NCBI RefSeq assembly: GCF_000222585.1
Contig: NZ_AFWE01000182.1
Location: 111,486 to 175,485 of the forward strand
Direction of reading: 5' to 3'
Origin: Vibrio scophthalmi LMG 19158
Lineage (GTDB): Bacteria > Pseudomonadota > Gammaproteobacteria > Enterobacterales > Vibrionaceae
Length of the DNA: 64,000 bases
Below are positions 1 to 9,520 of this stretch, piece by piece. Under the pieces are notes generated by a model. It was not told the DNA's origin. It saw only the letters and a list, made by a program, of their open reading frames with translations, and made no database searches. Position numbers and translations under genes: made by a program. Every line of letters begins with the position of its first letter. Position 1 is the stretch's first letter.

Positions 1-143
1 AGAGTCGATATACTTAGTTACATTCTTTGGCTGAACTAACTGAGGTTAAGCGACTCAAATTACACAGAAATGAGAGCAAGTTAAAACTTTTGAACGATAA
101 CAATCTGTTAAGATTGAGTTCCAAACACTTGCCCCCATAAAGG

Positions 144-173
144 GTATATACCAAGTGATGAACTTGGATATAC
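144..173. repeat. Inverted repeat upstream of relV
   Basis: GTATATACCAAGT and AACTTGGATATAC flank a GATG spacer, forming an almost perfect hairpin with one unpaired A. It lies about 70 bases before the relV start. It could be a leader hairpin, a regulator site or a dispersed intergenic palindrome; nothing here distinguishes these. No coding region is seen in bases 1-245. Confidence 0.45.
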
Positions 174-245
174 AGACTGTTTTACTTAGTAGCTATGCCT
201 TTAGTTGCCCTTTTTTCTAAGTAACGACAATTCTGAGGAGAGTGA

Positions 246-1022
246 ATGAGCTTATTCCTGCGCACGACGGCACTGATGCTATTGATGCTAAGCCGCGCCC
301 CAGCTTTTGCCGCGATTCCAGTGGCAGCGCCAAGTAATGACGGCAGTCGCAGCGCGAATCAAAATCAAGTCTGTTCGAAAGCCTTCAAGCACAATTTAAG
401 TGGCTTGTACGGCATCAAATCGACTAACCAAACTCCAAATCAACCCTACAGTGACTTTGATGTGCTCTATAGCAAAGCGCATCAGGCACAATTCGAACTT
501 GAAACCATCTGTAAAAGTACAGCCCTATTAACCAACACCGAAGCCTATTTTGCTGGTGTTAAATCATCTCAAAGAGCAAAAGAAAAAGTCGCTTTAGAGT
601 TAGATGGCCAAGTAAACCGTATTACCGATTTAGCCCGCGCAACCATCGTTGCTGATGATGTGGCTAGCCTAATGGAAGTCTTTGAAGTTCTGGATCGTGA
701 AACAACGATTGTACGTGTGAAAAACCGCTTTAAACAACCAGCAGCATCAGGCTACCGCGATCTAAATGTGTTGGTTCAACTACCAAAAACCAACTTAATC
801 GCCGAAGTTCAGCTCCATCTTAAAGCCATCGCCGATGTAAAATCAGGCCCTGAGCATAAACTGTATGAGCAAATCCAACGTATTGAACGTAATGCTGACC
901 ACCAGCAGCGTGCACTTAGCCAGTTTGAAACCGCACAAATTGACAATATGCGTCGCCAATCTCGCCAACTCTACCAAGACGCTTGGCAGCCCTATATAAC
1001 CACACGCTTAAGCGCTGCTTAA
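246..1022 (+). CDS. relV: RelV-type small alarmone synthetase
   Basis: A 258-residue protein with a single RelA/SpoT synthetase domain (about residues 80-215) and no hydrolase, TGS or ACT domain, so a (p)ppGpp synthetase transferring pyrophosphate from ATP to GDP/GTP. K106, D128 and R131 (in ITDLAR) and E187 (in AEVQLH) sit one residue before the positions I recall as essential in Vibrio cholerae RelV, and the length is nearly identical. A GGAG ribosome site lies 6-9 bases before the ATG. Odd point: residues 1-22 look like a signal peptide ending AFA-A, although substrates are cytosolic. It is monocistronic with its own terminator. Family call is firm; the role of the N-terminus is open. Confidence 0.9.
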   Translation: MSLFLRTTALMLLMLSRAPAFAAIPVAAPSNDGSRSANQNQVCSKAFKHNLSGLYGIKSTNQTPNQPYSDFDVLYSKAHQAQFELETICKSTALLTNTEAYFAGVKSSQRAKEKVALELDGQVNRITDLARATIVADDVASLMEVFEVLDRETTIVRVKNRFKQPAASGYRDLNVLVQLPKTNLIAEVQLHLKAIADVKSGPEHKLYEQIQRIERNADHQQRALSQFETAQIDNMRRQSRQLYQDAWQPYITTRLSAA

Positions 1023-1049
1023 TCAGCCACTAAGTATTCTCTTCCTTCT

Positions 1050-1077
1050 AAACAGGCTGTCTTAACAGCCTGTTTTT
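1050..1077 (+). terminator. Terminator of relV
   Basis: An 11-bp perfect stem (AAACAGGCTGT / ACAGCCTGTTT) with a CTTA loop and a T-rich tail, 28 bases after the relV stop. Confidence 0.9.
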
Positions 1078-1155
1078 ATTTCCATCAATTTCACTGCATA
1101 CACATTCTTAAACTATAGTTTTATCAAGAACAATAAAAATAAGTGTGAGGTTGGA

Positions 1156-2130
1156 GTGAAAGCGATTTACTTCATCGTGTTAGCGATTGGATCGGCATGC
1201 AGCCATGCTCTAGAAGATATAGATGTTGATTACGGCCCATTGCAGACGTACGCGCAATCCCCGTTTATCACCAATGGATTAGCGCCGCAATTACGCTCTG
1301 GCTTTTCGCTGCCTCAGCAAGAGGTTGAACTTCATGGTTCGTTCACTCTCGCTAGCATTTGGGCAAATAATGACAAATACCAACTCGACTACTACCAAAA
1401 TCAGCTCCAACTCGGAGGGAAATGGCAGCTTTCACCGCTATGGCAAGCAGAGTTAGGTTATCGCTGGAATTACGCTGCCAATAATCATTTAGACTCTTTT
1501 ATCATGGATTTTCATGATTGGTTTTCGATTGATCAAAACGGTCGGGATGAGGTTGCTAAACACCGCTTCGTAATCGATATGCCTGAATATCAAATTGAAC
1601 AACGAGACTTTCGTGGCGAAGTGTTCAGCCAAGGCCTATTCGGTTATTTACAATATCAACTGTATCAAAGCCAACATCACGGGGTTTCACTCGGAGCAAG
1701 TCTCTATTACAGCGATATCGGGCAGGCGATCTTTGCCCATAGTGATTGGGAGCAAGCCATTCAAGTTAACTATGGTTATCGCCGTGGCAAACATGGTTTT
1801 GACGCAACGTTGAGCCAAACTTTTCGTGATACGCCAACCAACTTTACCCATATGCCCTATCGCTCGAACAATTGGAGCACGGGCATGAGTTACCGTTATC
1901 AATGGTTTGAGCATCATTTTGTGGTCGCGCAAGTTTCACTATACGAGGGGATCGTAGATGACGATGGCAGCTTTGCCGACATCGCGACGGAATTTACCCT
2001 CGGCTATCGTTATCAAATGCGCAGCTCAGCAATCGAATTTTCTGTTATTGAGAATGGTATTAATGCTGACAACAGTACCGACGTCGCCTTTACGCTCGCT
2101 TATCGGTACCGTTTTAGCACACATCATTGA
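1156..2130 (+). CDS. DUF3187 family outer-membrane-like protein
   Basis: A 324-residue protein starting at GTG after a GAGG-type ribosome site. Residues 1-18 are a signal peptide. The rest is rich in alternating aromatic/polar strands (for example GLFGYLQYQLYQ, YGYRRGKHGF, LAYRYRF), typical of a beta-barrel, and the segment DFHDWFSIDQNGRDE around residues 118-132 resembles the signature HDWFG..NGGRD that I associate with DUF3187. No function is established for this family. It ends 10 bases before the convergent Spo0M-like gene with no obvious terminator between. A solitary autotransporter barrel is the alternative. Confidence 0.65.
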   Translation: MKAIYFIVLAIGSACSHALEDIDVDYGPLQTYAQSPFITNGLAPQLRSGFSLPQQEVELHGSFTLASIWANNDKYQLDYYQNQLQLGGKWQLSPLWQAELGYRWNYAANNHLDSFIMDFHDWFSIDQNGRDEVAKHRFVIDMPEYQIEQRDFRGEVFSQGLFGYLQYQLYQSQHHGVSLGASLYYSDIGQAIFAHSDWEQAIQVNYGYRRGKHGFDATLSQTFRDTPTNFTHMPYRSNNWSTGMSYRYQWFEHHFVVAQVSLYEGIVDDDGSFADIATEFTLGYRYQMRSSAIEFSVIENGINADNSTDVAFTLAYRYRFSTHH

Positions 2131-2140
2131 ACGTGGGTCG

Positions 2141-2884
2141 CTAGATCGCGAGAACACGCGCCACAGCGGATCTCACCTCATCATCTGATGCTGTTTTTGC
2201 CAAGCTAAATGAGAGATATTGATCTCCACGCATACCAAGTGAACGATCCACTTCTGCCAAACAATGCACCCAAGCTCCTTCCAAAACAAACGACAACTCG
2301 ATCTCTTTTTTATTGATAAAGGCGTTGTTGCTAAATTCAATTTCTTGATAACAACCTGATTTAGAACTGAAGTTTTGTCCTCGCAAAAAGCCTTTTTCAA
2401 CATCCGCTTTAACCATTGAAAATCCGCCTTGCTCGATAGCCGCAATCACTTTTGAGACCACAGCCAGCGGTCTTACTTCGACAAAGTCACGATCTTTAGG
2501 GTCAATTGCGAAATCGATATCCAACGTTGTTTCAAGCCATACATGACACTGATTCTTACGTGCATTTAAAGCGGTGATTGGCGTTTCGTCATCCAGTTTC
2601 AATTCAAAAAGCACTTGCTTATGTTGGTTCGCACCGATAACGAAAGGTTGCACTGCTTGCAATCGGCCCAACAAAAACGCCTGATAACTGACTCCTTCGT
2701 CGGATTCCACTTTAACTTCTGTGCATAATTTTAGACTGATAGCATCAATGTGCTGATCAACCTCACCGCCTTGAATATGGACCGTCCCCTTTAGCATGTC
2801 ACCCTGATAGACAAACGCACTGTCTAAAACAGTATCGACTTTGGCTGCGCCAATACCTAAAGAGGCTTTTAACTTTCCAAACAT
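2141..2884 (-). CDS. Spo0M-like arrestin-fold protein
   Basis: A 247-residue protein recognised as the Spo0M (SpoOM, sporulation-control) family: it opens MFGKLKASLGIGAAKVDT, followed by a two-lobed beta-sandwich in which the first half carries G-x-H-I-x-GG-x-VDQ-x-I and the second E-x-RPL. The family is widespread outside spore formers, where its role is unknown; no sporulation function should be inferred here. There is no signal peptide or membrane segment. The ribosome site AAAGGAAAG lies within a tandem 15-base repeat array (2884-2928). Confidence 0.8.
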   Translation of the reverse strand: MFGKLKASLGIGAAKVDTVLDSAFVYQGDMLKGTVHIQGGEVDQHIDAISLKLCTEVKVESDEGVSYQAFLLGRLQAVQPFVIGANQHKQVLFELKLDDETPITALNARKNQCHVWLETTLDIDFAIDPKDRDFVEVRPLAVVSKVIAAIEQGGFSMVKADVEKGFLRGQNFSSKSGCYQEIEFSNNAFINKKEIELSFVLEGAWVHCLAEVDRSLGMRGDQYLSFSLAKTASDDEVRSAVARVLAI

Positions 2885-2928
2885 GAACTTTCCTTTACTA
2901 AACTTTGCTTTAATAAACTTTGCTTTGA
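2884..2928 (-). repeat. Three tandem 15-base repeats in the leader of the Spo0M-like gene
   Basis: On the plus strand the units are TGAACTTTCCTTTAC, TAAACTTTGCTTTAA and TAAACTTTGCTTTGA, directly abutting. On the coding (minus) strand the unit nearest the ATG contains AAAGGAAAG, the ribosome site, while the others read AAAGCAAAG. Confidence 0.7.
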
Positions 2929-3087
2929 GACTTTATTGATTGTTTTTATCTCGACTGTTTTTCATTAATGGGTATCTCATATCTGGCTGGAGTCAAGCAA
3001 GTGCTTTACCATTAGATTGAGCCTTGTCTCATTCGTTTGGCTAATTTCCAACCAACACTTGCATTTATCTAGTTGCGAGCACTACAT

Positions 3088-3099
3088 TTGTATAGTCAA
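3088..3099. promoter_or_regulatory. Possible HutC half-operator before hutC
   Basis: TTGTATAGTCAA resembles the HutC operator TTGTATATACAA with four of six dyad positions kept. It lies 19 bases before the chosen hutC ATG, where it could mediate autoregulation. Weak match. Confidence 0.3.
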
Positions 3100-3117
3100 T
3101 TTTTTAATGAATCTACT

Positions 3118-3831
3118 ATGTCTCAACGCCCGCTATATCAACAAATTAAATCCTACATTGTCGAGCAAATTGACTCTGGTCACTGGGCAACTGGCGATCG
3201 TATTGCGACGGAACTTGAGCTCACTGAGCAATTTAACGTCAGTCGGATGACCGTCAACAAAGCCATTCGTGATTTAGTCAACGAAGGTCGCTTAGAGCGT
3301 ACCCCTCGTTTGGGCACTTTCGTCTGTCAACCCGCTGAAAAATCCGAATCCCCTTTGGCGGACATTCGTAACATCGCCGATGAAATCATCGCTAGAGGCA
3401 AGCACTACAGCAATCAGATATTGCAGCAAAAGCAACTTGTTGCCGATGAAGCGACAGCAACCAAACTGGGTATAAAACTAGGCGCGAACGTCTATTACAG
3501 CGAGATCCTCCACCTTGCGGATAATCAGCCAATCCAACTCGAAAAGCGTTGGGTTAACCCCCTGTGCGCCCCTGAATACTTGCAACAAGACTTCAAGCAA
3601 TTCACTCCGACGGAGTATCTTTTTAAATCATGCCCATTAAGCTCTATCGAACACAGTGTTGAAGCGATTATTGCTAACTCAAAAATATTAGAACAGCTAA
3701 AAATGGCACACCATGAACCCTGCTTATTGCTCCATCGCCGTACTTGGAGTGGGCAACAACTCGTTAGCAGCGCTCTGTTATATCATCCCGCATTTCGCTA
3801 CAAATTAAGCTCAACAATTAACTTGATTTAG
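3118..3831 (+). CDS. hutC: Histidine utilisation repressor HutC
   Basis: A 237-residue GntR-family regulator of the HutC subfamily: an N-terminal winged helix (RPLYQQIKSYIVEQI ... ELTEQFNVSRMTVNKAIRDL, residues 3-65) and a C-terminal UTRA effector domain (about 80-230) that in the family binds urocanate or a related intermediate. I chose ATG 3118 because MSQRPLYQQIK matches where HutC proteins normally start; an in-frame TTG at 3073 would add 15 unlikely residues. It lies immediately upstream of and codirectional with hutIGUH, which carries a HutC-type operator at its start, so it should repress the operon until histidine is degraded. Confidence 0.92.
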   Translation: MSQRPLYQQIKSYIVEQIDSGHWATGDRIATELELTEQFNVSRMTVNKAIRDLVNEGRLERTPRLGTFVCQPAEKSESPLADIRNIADEIIARGKHYSNQILQQKQLVADEATATKLGIKLGANVYYSEILHLADNQPIQLEKRWVNPLCAPEYLQQDFKQFTPTEYLFKSCPLSSIEHSVEAIIANSKILEQLKMAHHEPCLLLHRRTWSGQQLVSSALLYHPAFRYKLSSTINLI

Positions 3832-3904
3832 TCGCTTACCCTTTGTATTTGATCACAATTTAACCAAACACAACTTGATCAATAACCCGTTCAAAACCAT
3901 TATT

Positions 3905-3914
3905 TGTATATACA
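3905..3914. promoter_or_regulatory. HutC operator at the hutI promoter
   Basis: The perfect palindrome TGTATATACA, in the context TTTGTATATACATT, matches the HutC operators known from Klebsiella and Pseudomonas (core TGTATATACA or TGTATGTACA). It lies 19 bases before the hutI ATG. A GATCACAATT half-site of CRP type lies upstream near 3851-3860, which would fit catabolite control, but its other half is poor. Confidence 0.7.
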
Positions 3915-3933
3915 TTACAATCTATGGTTTGTT

Positions 3934-5205
3934 ATGGATAAGCAAAAGAATAGGCAACCGCGAAACAGGGCTATCGCATCGGCATCAAAGACCACCGAAT
4001 TTGATGTAGCATTCCTCAATGCGCGCATCGTTTCTATGCAGCCCGGCAAACACGGTTACGCCATAAATTCTAACGCTTATTTGTATCTACGCGACGGTAA
4101 AATCGCCGCACTCACCTCTCAGCCTCTCGCAGCAAACGCAAAACAATACATTGATTGCCAAAACAGACTGCTCACTCCCGGCTTTATCGATTGTCACACC
4201 CATTTGGTTTACGCTGGTAATCGCGCGGATGAATTTGAAATGCGCTTGCAAGGCATGCCGTATCAAAAAATCGCCGAACAAGGTGGCGGCATCCTCTCCA
4301 CCGTTGCCGCCACTCGCCAAGCCAGCGAGCAACAATTAGTTGATTTAGCATTGCCCCGTTTAGATGGTTTGATTGGTCGCGGCGTGACAACGGTTGAGGT
4401 GAAATCCGGCTACGGATTAGCGCTCAACGATGAGCTTAAAATGTTGCGTGCAGCGAAACAATTACAAGACCATCGTGCGATTCGAATCTCCACCACGTTA
4501 TTAGCCGCTCACACCGTACCAAGCGAATTTAAACACCAGCCAGAGCGATACGTCGATCTGATTTGCGAGGAAATGATCCCCACGGTCGCCGAATTGGGGC
4601 TCGCCACCAGCGTTGATGTCTTCTGCGAATCGATAGGCTTCAATTTAGCGCAAACGGAACGTATTTTTTTGGCGGCATCCCAGTATCAATTGGGCATCAA
4701 AGGCCATACTGAGCAACTGTCCAATCTTGGAGGAAGTGCCTTAACCGCCAAGTTCAATGGCTTGTCAGTCGATCATTTGGAATATCTCGATGAAACCGGC
4801 GTGCAAGCGATAGCTCAAGCAGGGACAGTCGCCACGCTATTACCCGGCGCGTTCTACTTCCTCAACGAAAATCAAAAACCACCCGTGGCACTACTGCGTC
4901 AATATAACATTCCGATCGCGCTGGCTACCGATTTAAACCCCGGCACCTCACCTTTCGCAGATTTAACTATGATGATGAATATGGCCTGTACTCTTTTTGG
5001 TTTAACACCAGAAGAAGCGCTACGTGGTGTCACACAGCATGCCGCACAGGCGCTTGGTGTTAGTCAGTCTCGCGGACAGATCCAAGTTGGGTTTGACGCC
5101 GATATTGCTATTTGGGATGTCGAGCATCCTGCCGAGTTCAGTTATTTGCAAGGCGTACCACGTTTGTACGCGCGATTAGTCAAGGGAGCAATAAGCTATG
5201 CCTAA
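3934..5205 (+). CDS. hutI: Imidazolonepropionase
   Basis: A 423-residue amidohydrolase-superfamily enzyme that opens the ring of 4-imidazolone-5-propanoate to N-formimidoyl-L-glutamate, the third step of histidine degradation. The metal-binding H-x-H is in [15 protein letters not shown] (His88 and His90); further ligands are expected in [15 protein letters not shown] and [10 protein letters not shown]. The upstream in-frame TTG at 3904 lies inside the HutC operator, so ATG 3934 is preferred. The stop overlaps hutG by 8 bases, indicating translational coupling. Confidence 0.95.
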   Translation: MDKQKNRQPRNRAIASASKTTEFDVAFLNARIVSMQPGKHGYAINSNAYLYLRDGKIAALTSQPLAANAKQYIDCQNRLLTPGFIDCHTHLVYAGNRADEFEMRLQGMPYQKIAEQGGGILSTVAATRQASEQQLVDLALPRLDGLIGRGVTTVEVKSGYGLALNDELKMLRAAKQLQDHRAIRISTTLLAAHTVPSEFKHQPERYVDLICEEMIPTVAELGLATSVDVFCESIGFNLAQTERIFLAASQYQLGIKGHTEQLSNLGGSALTAKFNGLSVDHLEYLDETGVQAIAQAGTVATLLPGAFYFLNENQKPPVALLRQYNIPIALATDLNPGTSPFADLTMMMNMACTLFGLTPEEALRGVTQHAAQALGVSQSRGQIQVGFDADIAIWDVEHPAEFSYLQGVPRLYARLVKGAISYA

Positions 5206-6196
5206 TCCACCCAGCACTCAGCAAGAATTCCATTGGCAAGGCCGAATGGATGAAGAAGATGGCGCTGATGGCCTTCGCATTCATCAAATTATTGAACCGA
5301 TGCAGGTCAAAGACCTTCCTGCCACCAGCAAGGCGGTTAGCATACTAGGATTTGCCTGTGATGCAGGCGTAGCGCGTAATAAAGGCCGTATTGGCGCGCG
5401 AAAAGCTCCTGATTTGATCCGCCGAGCACTGGGCAATATGGCCTGGCACCAACCCACAAAACTGATCGATTTAGGCAATGTTGTCTGTGACGATGACTTA
5501 CTTGAAAAAGCCCAATCTGACTGTGCAGATATTATTGCCAAAGCCCTGAGCACAACGCCTGTGATCACCTTAGGTGGCGGGCACGAAGTCGCTTGGGCAT
5601 CATTTCAAGGATTAGCCCGATACTTTGAAAAAAACACGCCAAATCAAATCCCCAGAATTGGCATCATCAATTTTGATGCACATTTCGATTTACGCACTTT
5701 TGAGCACACCAGCGCCGCGATAAAACCCAGTTCTGGCACCCCTTTTCAGCAAATCGCCAACTATTGTCAGCAAAAACAGTGGCCGTTTCATTATGCCTGT
5801 TTAGGGGTGAGTCGGGCCTGCAATACCAAAGCTTTGTTTCAACGCGCTGATGCGCTCAATGTATGGTATGTCGAAGACAAAGATCTCTCTCATCTCAATC
5901 ATGTTTACCATCTAACGCAACTGCAGCACTTTATCGATAATTGCGATGCTATCTATCTCACCATCGATTTGGATGTCTTCCCCGCGGCGATTGCACCCGG
6001 CGTCAGCGCCCCCGCCGCACGAGGCATCAGTCTAGACACACTTAATCTATTTCTCGATCGCATCTTACATTACAAAGATAAGTTGGTGATTGCAGATATC
6101 GCTGAATATAACCCGACCTATGATATCGACAGCCAAACAGCCCGATTAGCCGCAAGGTTATGCTGGGATATTGCCAACGCTTTCTCTGAAAAATAG
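5198..6196 (+). CDS. hutG: Formimidoylglutamase
   Basis: A 332-residue ureohydrolase (arginase/agmatinase family) that hydrolyses N-formimidoyl-glutamate to glutamate and formamide. The binuclear manganese motifs are visible: [20 protein letters not shown] and the late [20 protein letters not shown]. This enzyme, rather than an HutF/HutG deiminase pair, indicates the four-step enterobacterial type of hut pathway. The ATG follows an AAGGGAG ribosome site located inside hutI. Confidence 0.95.
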   Translation: MPNPPSTQQEFHWQGRMDEEDGADGLRIHQIIEPMQVKDLPATSKAVSILGFACDAGVARNKGRIGARKAPDLIRRALGNMAWHQPTKLIDLGNVVCDDDLLEKAQSDCADIIAKALSTTPVITLGGGHEVAWASFQGLARYFEKNTPNQIPRIGIINFDAHFDLRTFEHTSAAIKPSSGTPFQQIANYCQQKQWPFHYACLGVSRACNTKALFQRADALNVWYVEDKDLSHLNHVYHLTQLQHFIDNCDAIYLTIDLDVFPAAIAPGVSAPAARGISLDTLNLFLDRILHYKDKLVIADIAEYNPTYDIDSQTARLAARLCWDIANAFSEK

Positions 6197-6216
6197 ATCA
6201 CCACAAGGAATTTGTT

Positions 6217-7911
6217 ATGCCGGAACAAAGCGATACGCGTCTTGATACTCAACGAACCATTCACGCGCCGCATGGCACACAACTCCGTGCTCGTTCATGG
6301 ATGACTGAAGCCCCGTTGAGAATGCTGATGAATAATCTCGATCCAGATGTGGCAGAACACCCCCACGCTTTAGTGGTGTATGGTGGCATTGGTCGCGCGG
6401 CTCGTAACTGGGCTTGCTACGACAAAATCGTTGAAGTGCTAGAGAGACTCGAAGAAGACCAAACCCTGCTGGTGCAATCGGGTAAACCTGTTGGCGTATT
6501 CCCCACCCATAAAGATGCCCCTCGCGTTCTGATCGCCAACTCAAATCTGGTTCCGCATTGGGCCAATTGGCAGCATTTCAATCAACTCGATAAGCAAGGT
6601 TTAATGATGTACGGCCAGATGACGGCGGGAAGTTGGATCTACATCGGTTCACAGGGCATCGTACAAGGCACTTATGAAACCTTCGTCGCGATTGCAAAAC
6701 AACATTTTACCGGAACGAGTGAAGGCCGTTGGATTCTCACTGGCGGTTTAGGTGGCATGGGCGGTGCGCAACCCCTTGCCGCAACCATGGCAGGATTTTC
6801 GATGTTGGCGGTTGAATGTGACGAATCGCGTATCGACTATCGTCTGCGCACTGGCTACGTTGATAAGAAAGCCACCACGCTCGATGAAGCACTGAGAATC
6901 ATTGAGCAGGCTACGGCGCCAATTTCAGTCGGCTTAGTCGGCAATGCTGCAGATGTTTACGCTCGATTGGTTGAGCGCAATATCACGCCAGATGTGGTGA
7001 CAGACCAAACCTCAGCGCACGATCCACTTAACGGCTATTTACCGCAAGGTTGGAGCATGGAATACGCAGCTAAAATGCGTTTGCAAGATGAGGAAAAAGT
7101 GGTGAACGCAGCTAAAGCGTCGATGGCAGAACAAGTCAAAGCGATGCTGATACTGCAATCTCGCGGCGCAGCAACGCTTGATTATGGCAACAACATCCGT
7201 CAAATGGCTCTCGAACAAGGAGTCGCGAATGCGTTTGATTTCCCCGGTTTTGTCCCCGCTTATATTCGACCACTCTTTTGCCAAGGCATCGGCCCGTTCC
7301 GTTGGGCGGCGCTCTCCGGTGACCCTGAGGATATTTACAAGACTGACCAAAAAGTAAAACAACTGATTCCTGACGATCCTCATTTGCATAACTGGCTCGA
7401 TATGGCGCGTGAGCGGATTCAATTCCAAGGACTACCCGCTCGTATATGTTGGGTTGGCCTTAAAGATCGCGAGCGTTTAGGCCAAGCTTTTAACGCCATG
7501 GTAAAAAGCGGTGAACTAAAAGCACCAATTGTGATTGGTCGAGATCATTTGGATTCGGGCTCCGTCGCCAGTCCCAATCGAGAAACAGAATCAATGCTTG
7601 ACGGCTCCGATGCGGTATCCGATTGGCCACTGTTAAATGCACTACTTAATACCGCTAGCGGGGCAACTTGGGTTTCTCTGCATCATGGTGGTGGTGTGGG
7701 TATGGGCTTCTCACAACATTCTGGAATGGTGATTTGTTGTGATGGCAGCGACGATGCAGCTCGCCGCATTGCTCGTGTGCTCCACAATGATCCCGCAACG
7801 GGCGTCATGCGCCATGCTGACGCTGGATATGATATCGCCAAACAATGCGCCGCTGAGCAACAGTTGGACTTACCCATGATGAATCATTCCTCACACGAGC
7901 TAGGAGAATAG
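6217..7911 (+). CDS. hutU: Urocanate hydratase
   Basis: A 564-residue urocanase, of full family length, adding water to urocanate with NAD+ as an electrophilic cofactor. The NAD-binding glycine-rich stretch [11 protein letters not shown] and the preceding [13 protein letters not shown] are intact, as is the [15 protein letters not shown] block near the C-terminus that precedes the conserved cysteine pair. It starts 20 bases after hutG with an AAGGAA ribosome site and overlaps hutH at TAGTG. Confidence 0.97.
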   Translation: MPEQSDTRLDTQRTIHAPHGTQLRARSWMTEAPLRMLMNNLDPDVAEHPHALVVYGGIGRAARNWACYDKIVEVLERLEEDQTLLVQSGKPVGVFPTHKDAPRVLIANSNLVPHWANWQHFNQLDKQGLMMYGQMTAGSWIYIGSQGIVQGTYETFVAIAKQHFTGTSEGRWILTGGLGGMGGAQPLAATMAGFSMLAVECDESRIDYRLRTGYVDKKATTLDEALRIIEQATAPISVGLVGNAADVYARLVERNITPDVVTDQTSAHDPLNGYLPQGWSMEYAAKMRLQDEEKVVNAAKASMAEQVKAMLILQSRGAATLDYGNNIRQMALEQGVANAFDFPGFVPAYIRPLFCQGIGPFRWAALSGDPEDIYKTDQKVKQLIPDDPHLHNWLDMARERIQFQGLPARICWVGLKDRERLGQAFNAMVKSGELKAPIVIGRDHLDSGSVASPNRETESMLDGSDAVSDWPLLNALLNTASGATWVSLHHGGGVGMGFSQHSGMVICCDGSDDAARRIARVLHNDPATGVMRHADAGYDIAKQCAAEQQLDLPMMNHSSHELGE

Positions 7912-7913
7912 TG

Positions 7914-9446
7914 ATGTTAAACTTAGTTCTTAATCCTGGTCATTTAAGCTTATCCCAACTACGCCAAATCAGCCGTAGCCCCGTCAATTTAAGCCTTGAT
8001 AACGCCAGCGTTGCCGATATTGAACAAAGTACCCAAGTAGTAGAACAAGTCATTGCGCAAGGACGCACCGTGTATGGGATCAATACCGGATTTGGCCTGC
8101 TAGCAAATACGCGAATCGAACCACAAGATCTGGAAATTCTGCAAAAAAGCATTGTCTTGTCTCACGCCGCCGGTATTGGACAATTGATGGCCGATGAAAC
8201 CGTACGTTTGATGATGGTGCTTAAAATTAACAGTCTTGCACGGGGCTATTCCGGTATTCGCTTATCGGTGATTCAAGCTCTAATCGAATTAGTTAACACT
8301 CAAGTTTACCCTTGCGTGCCGCAAAAAGGCTCGGTCGGCGCGTCGGGGGACCTTGCTCCACTCGCCCATATGAGCACCATATTATTGGGCGAAGGACAAG
8401 CTCGTCACAATGGCAAAATTATCTCGGGCGCTGAAGCGCTCAATATAGCGGGTTTACAACCGATTACACTCGCCCCCAAAGAAGGTTTGGCGTTATTGAA
8501 TGGCACCCAAGCATCGACAGCCTTCGCGTTAGAGGGGCTATTCGCTGCAGAAGATCTGTTTGCCTCAGCAACCGTCTGCGGTGCGATGTCGGTTGAGGCC
8601 GCACTCGGTAGCCGAAAACCGTTTGATCCTCGCATTCATCGTGTTCGTGGTCATCGCACCCAAATGGATGCCGCCGCCGCTTATCGATACTTACTCGATA
8701 ACCACAGTGACATCGGTACATCGCACAACCAATGTGAAAAGGTTCAAGATCCCTACTCTTTACGCTGCCAACCTCAAGTGATGGGGGCGTGCCTGCAACA
8801 AATTCGCCATGCCGCTGAAACTCTACAAGTGGAAGCCAATTCTGTTTCAGATAACCCACTGGTTTTTGCCGATGATGGTGATATTATTTCAGGCGGTAAT
8901 TTTCATGCAGAACCTGTCGCGATGTCGGCGGACAACCTTGCGCTGGCGATTGCCGAAATCGGCAGCTTGTCGGAAAGACGCATGGCTCTACTTATTGACA
9001 GTGCATTAAGTAAGTTACCACCGTTTTTGGTCGATAATGGCGGGGTTAATTCTGGCTTTATGATTGCCCAAGTCACTGCCGCGGCATTAGCGAGTGAAAA
9101 CAAAACTCTAGCTCACCCCGCCTCCATTGATAGCTTACCAACTTCGGCTAACCAAGAAGATCACGTTTCAATGGCCACATTCGCCGGCCGACGTTTGCGT
9201 GATATGGCCGAAAACACCCGTGGCATTTTAGCTGTGGAATATCTTGCGGCCGCACAAGGGTTAGACTTTAGAGCCCCGCTAAAATCCTCTCCAAGAATCG
9301 AAGAAGCCAAGCGCCGCCTACGCGAACAAGTCGCCTTTTATGATAAAGACCGCTATTTTGCAACGGACATTGAACGCGCGAATCGCTTATTAAAACAAGC
9401 CATTCATCATGATCTTATTCCTTCGAACATCTTTATGAGCATCTAG
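7914..9446 (+). CDS. hutH: Histidine ammonia-lyase
   Basis: A 510-residue ammonia-lyase that deaminates L-histidine to urocanate, the first step of the pathway. The Ala-Ser-Gly triad that cyclises to the MIO electrophile is in [14 protein letters not shown] (about residues 143-145), and the catalytic tyrosine loop [10 protein letters not shown] is near residue 54. ATG 7914 is 7 bases after GGAG; a GTG at 7911 overlapping the hutU stop is possible. It is the last gene of hutIGUH and is followed by a strong terminator. Confidence 0.97.
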   Translation: MLNLVLNPGHLSLSQLRQISRSPVNLSLDNASVADIEQSTQVVEQVIAQGRTVYGINTGFGLLANTRIEPQDLEILQKSIVLSHAAGIGQLMADETVRLMMVLKINSLARGYSGIRLSVIQALIELVNTQVYPCVPQKGSVGASGDLAPLAHMSTILLGEGQARHNGKIISGAEALNIAGLQPITLAPKEGLALLNGTQASTAFALEGLFAAEDLFASATVCGAMSVEAALGSRKPFDPRIHRVRGHRTQMDAAAAYRYLLDNHSDIGTSHNQCEKVQDPYSLRCQPQVMGACLQQIRHAAETLQVEANSVSDNPLVFADDGDIISGGNFHAEPVAMSADNLALAIAEIGSLSERRMALLIDSALSKLPPFLVDNGGVNSGFMIAQVTAAALASENKTLAHPASIDSLPTSANQEDHVSMATFAGRRLRDMAENTRGILAVEYLAAAQGLDFRAPLKSSPRIEEAKRRLREQVAFYDKDRYFATDIERANRLLKQAIHHDLIPSNIFMSI

Positions 9447-9471
9447 AGATTTAATCTTATTTTTAAACTAA

Positions 9472-9497
9472 AAAGTACCTGGATTAACAGGTACTTT
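9472..9497. terminator. Bidirectional terminator between hutH and the barrel gene
   Basis: A 10-bp perfect stem AAAGTACCTG / CAGGTACTTT around GATTAA, with A and T runs on both sides, serving the convergent genes hutH and 9521-10132. Confidence 0.85.
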
Positions 9498-9520
9498 CTC
9501 ATACAGGTGCTACTTAACGA

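Noticed and set aside
2141-2884. Spo0M-like protein as evidence for sporulation
   Set aside because: The family is common in non-spore-formers, and the rest of the window is clearly gammaproteobacterial.
3073-3117. TTG start extending HutC by 15 residues
   Set aside because: The extension does not resemble HutC and would place the candidate operator half-site inside the coding region; ATG 3118 fits the family.
7039-7428. A 129-residue ORF opposite hutU
   Set aside because: It is antisense to a fully conserved hutU and shows no domain or ribosome site.
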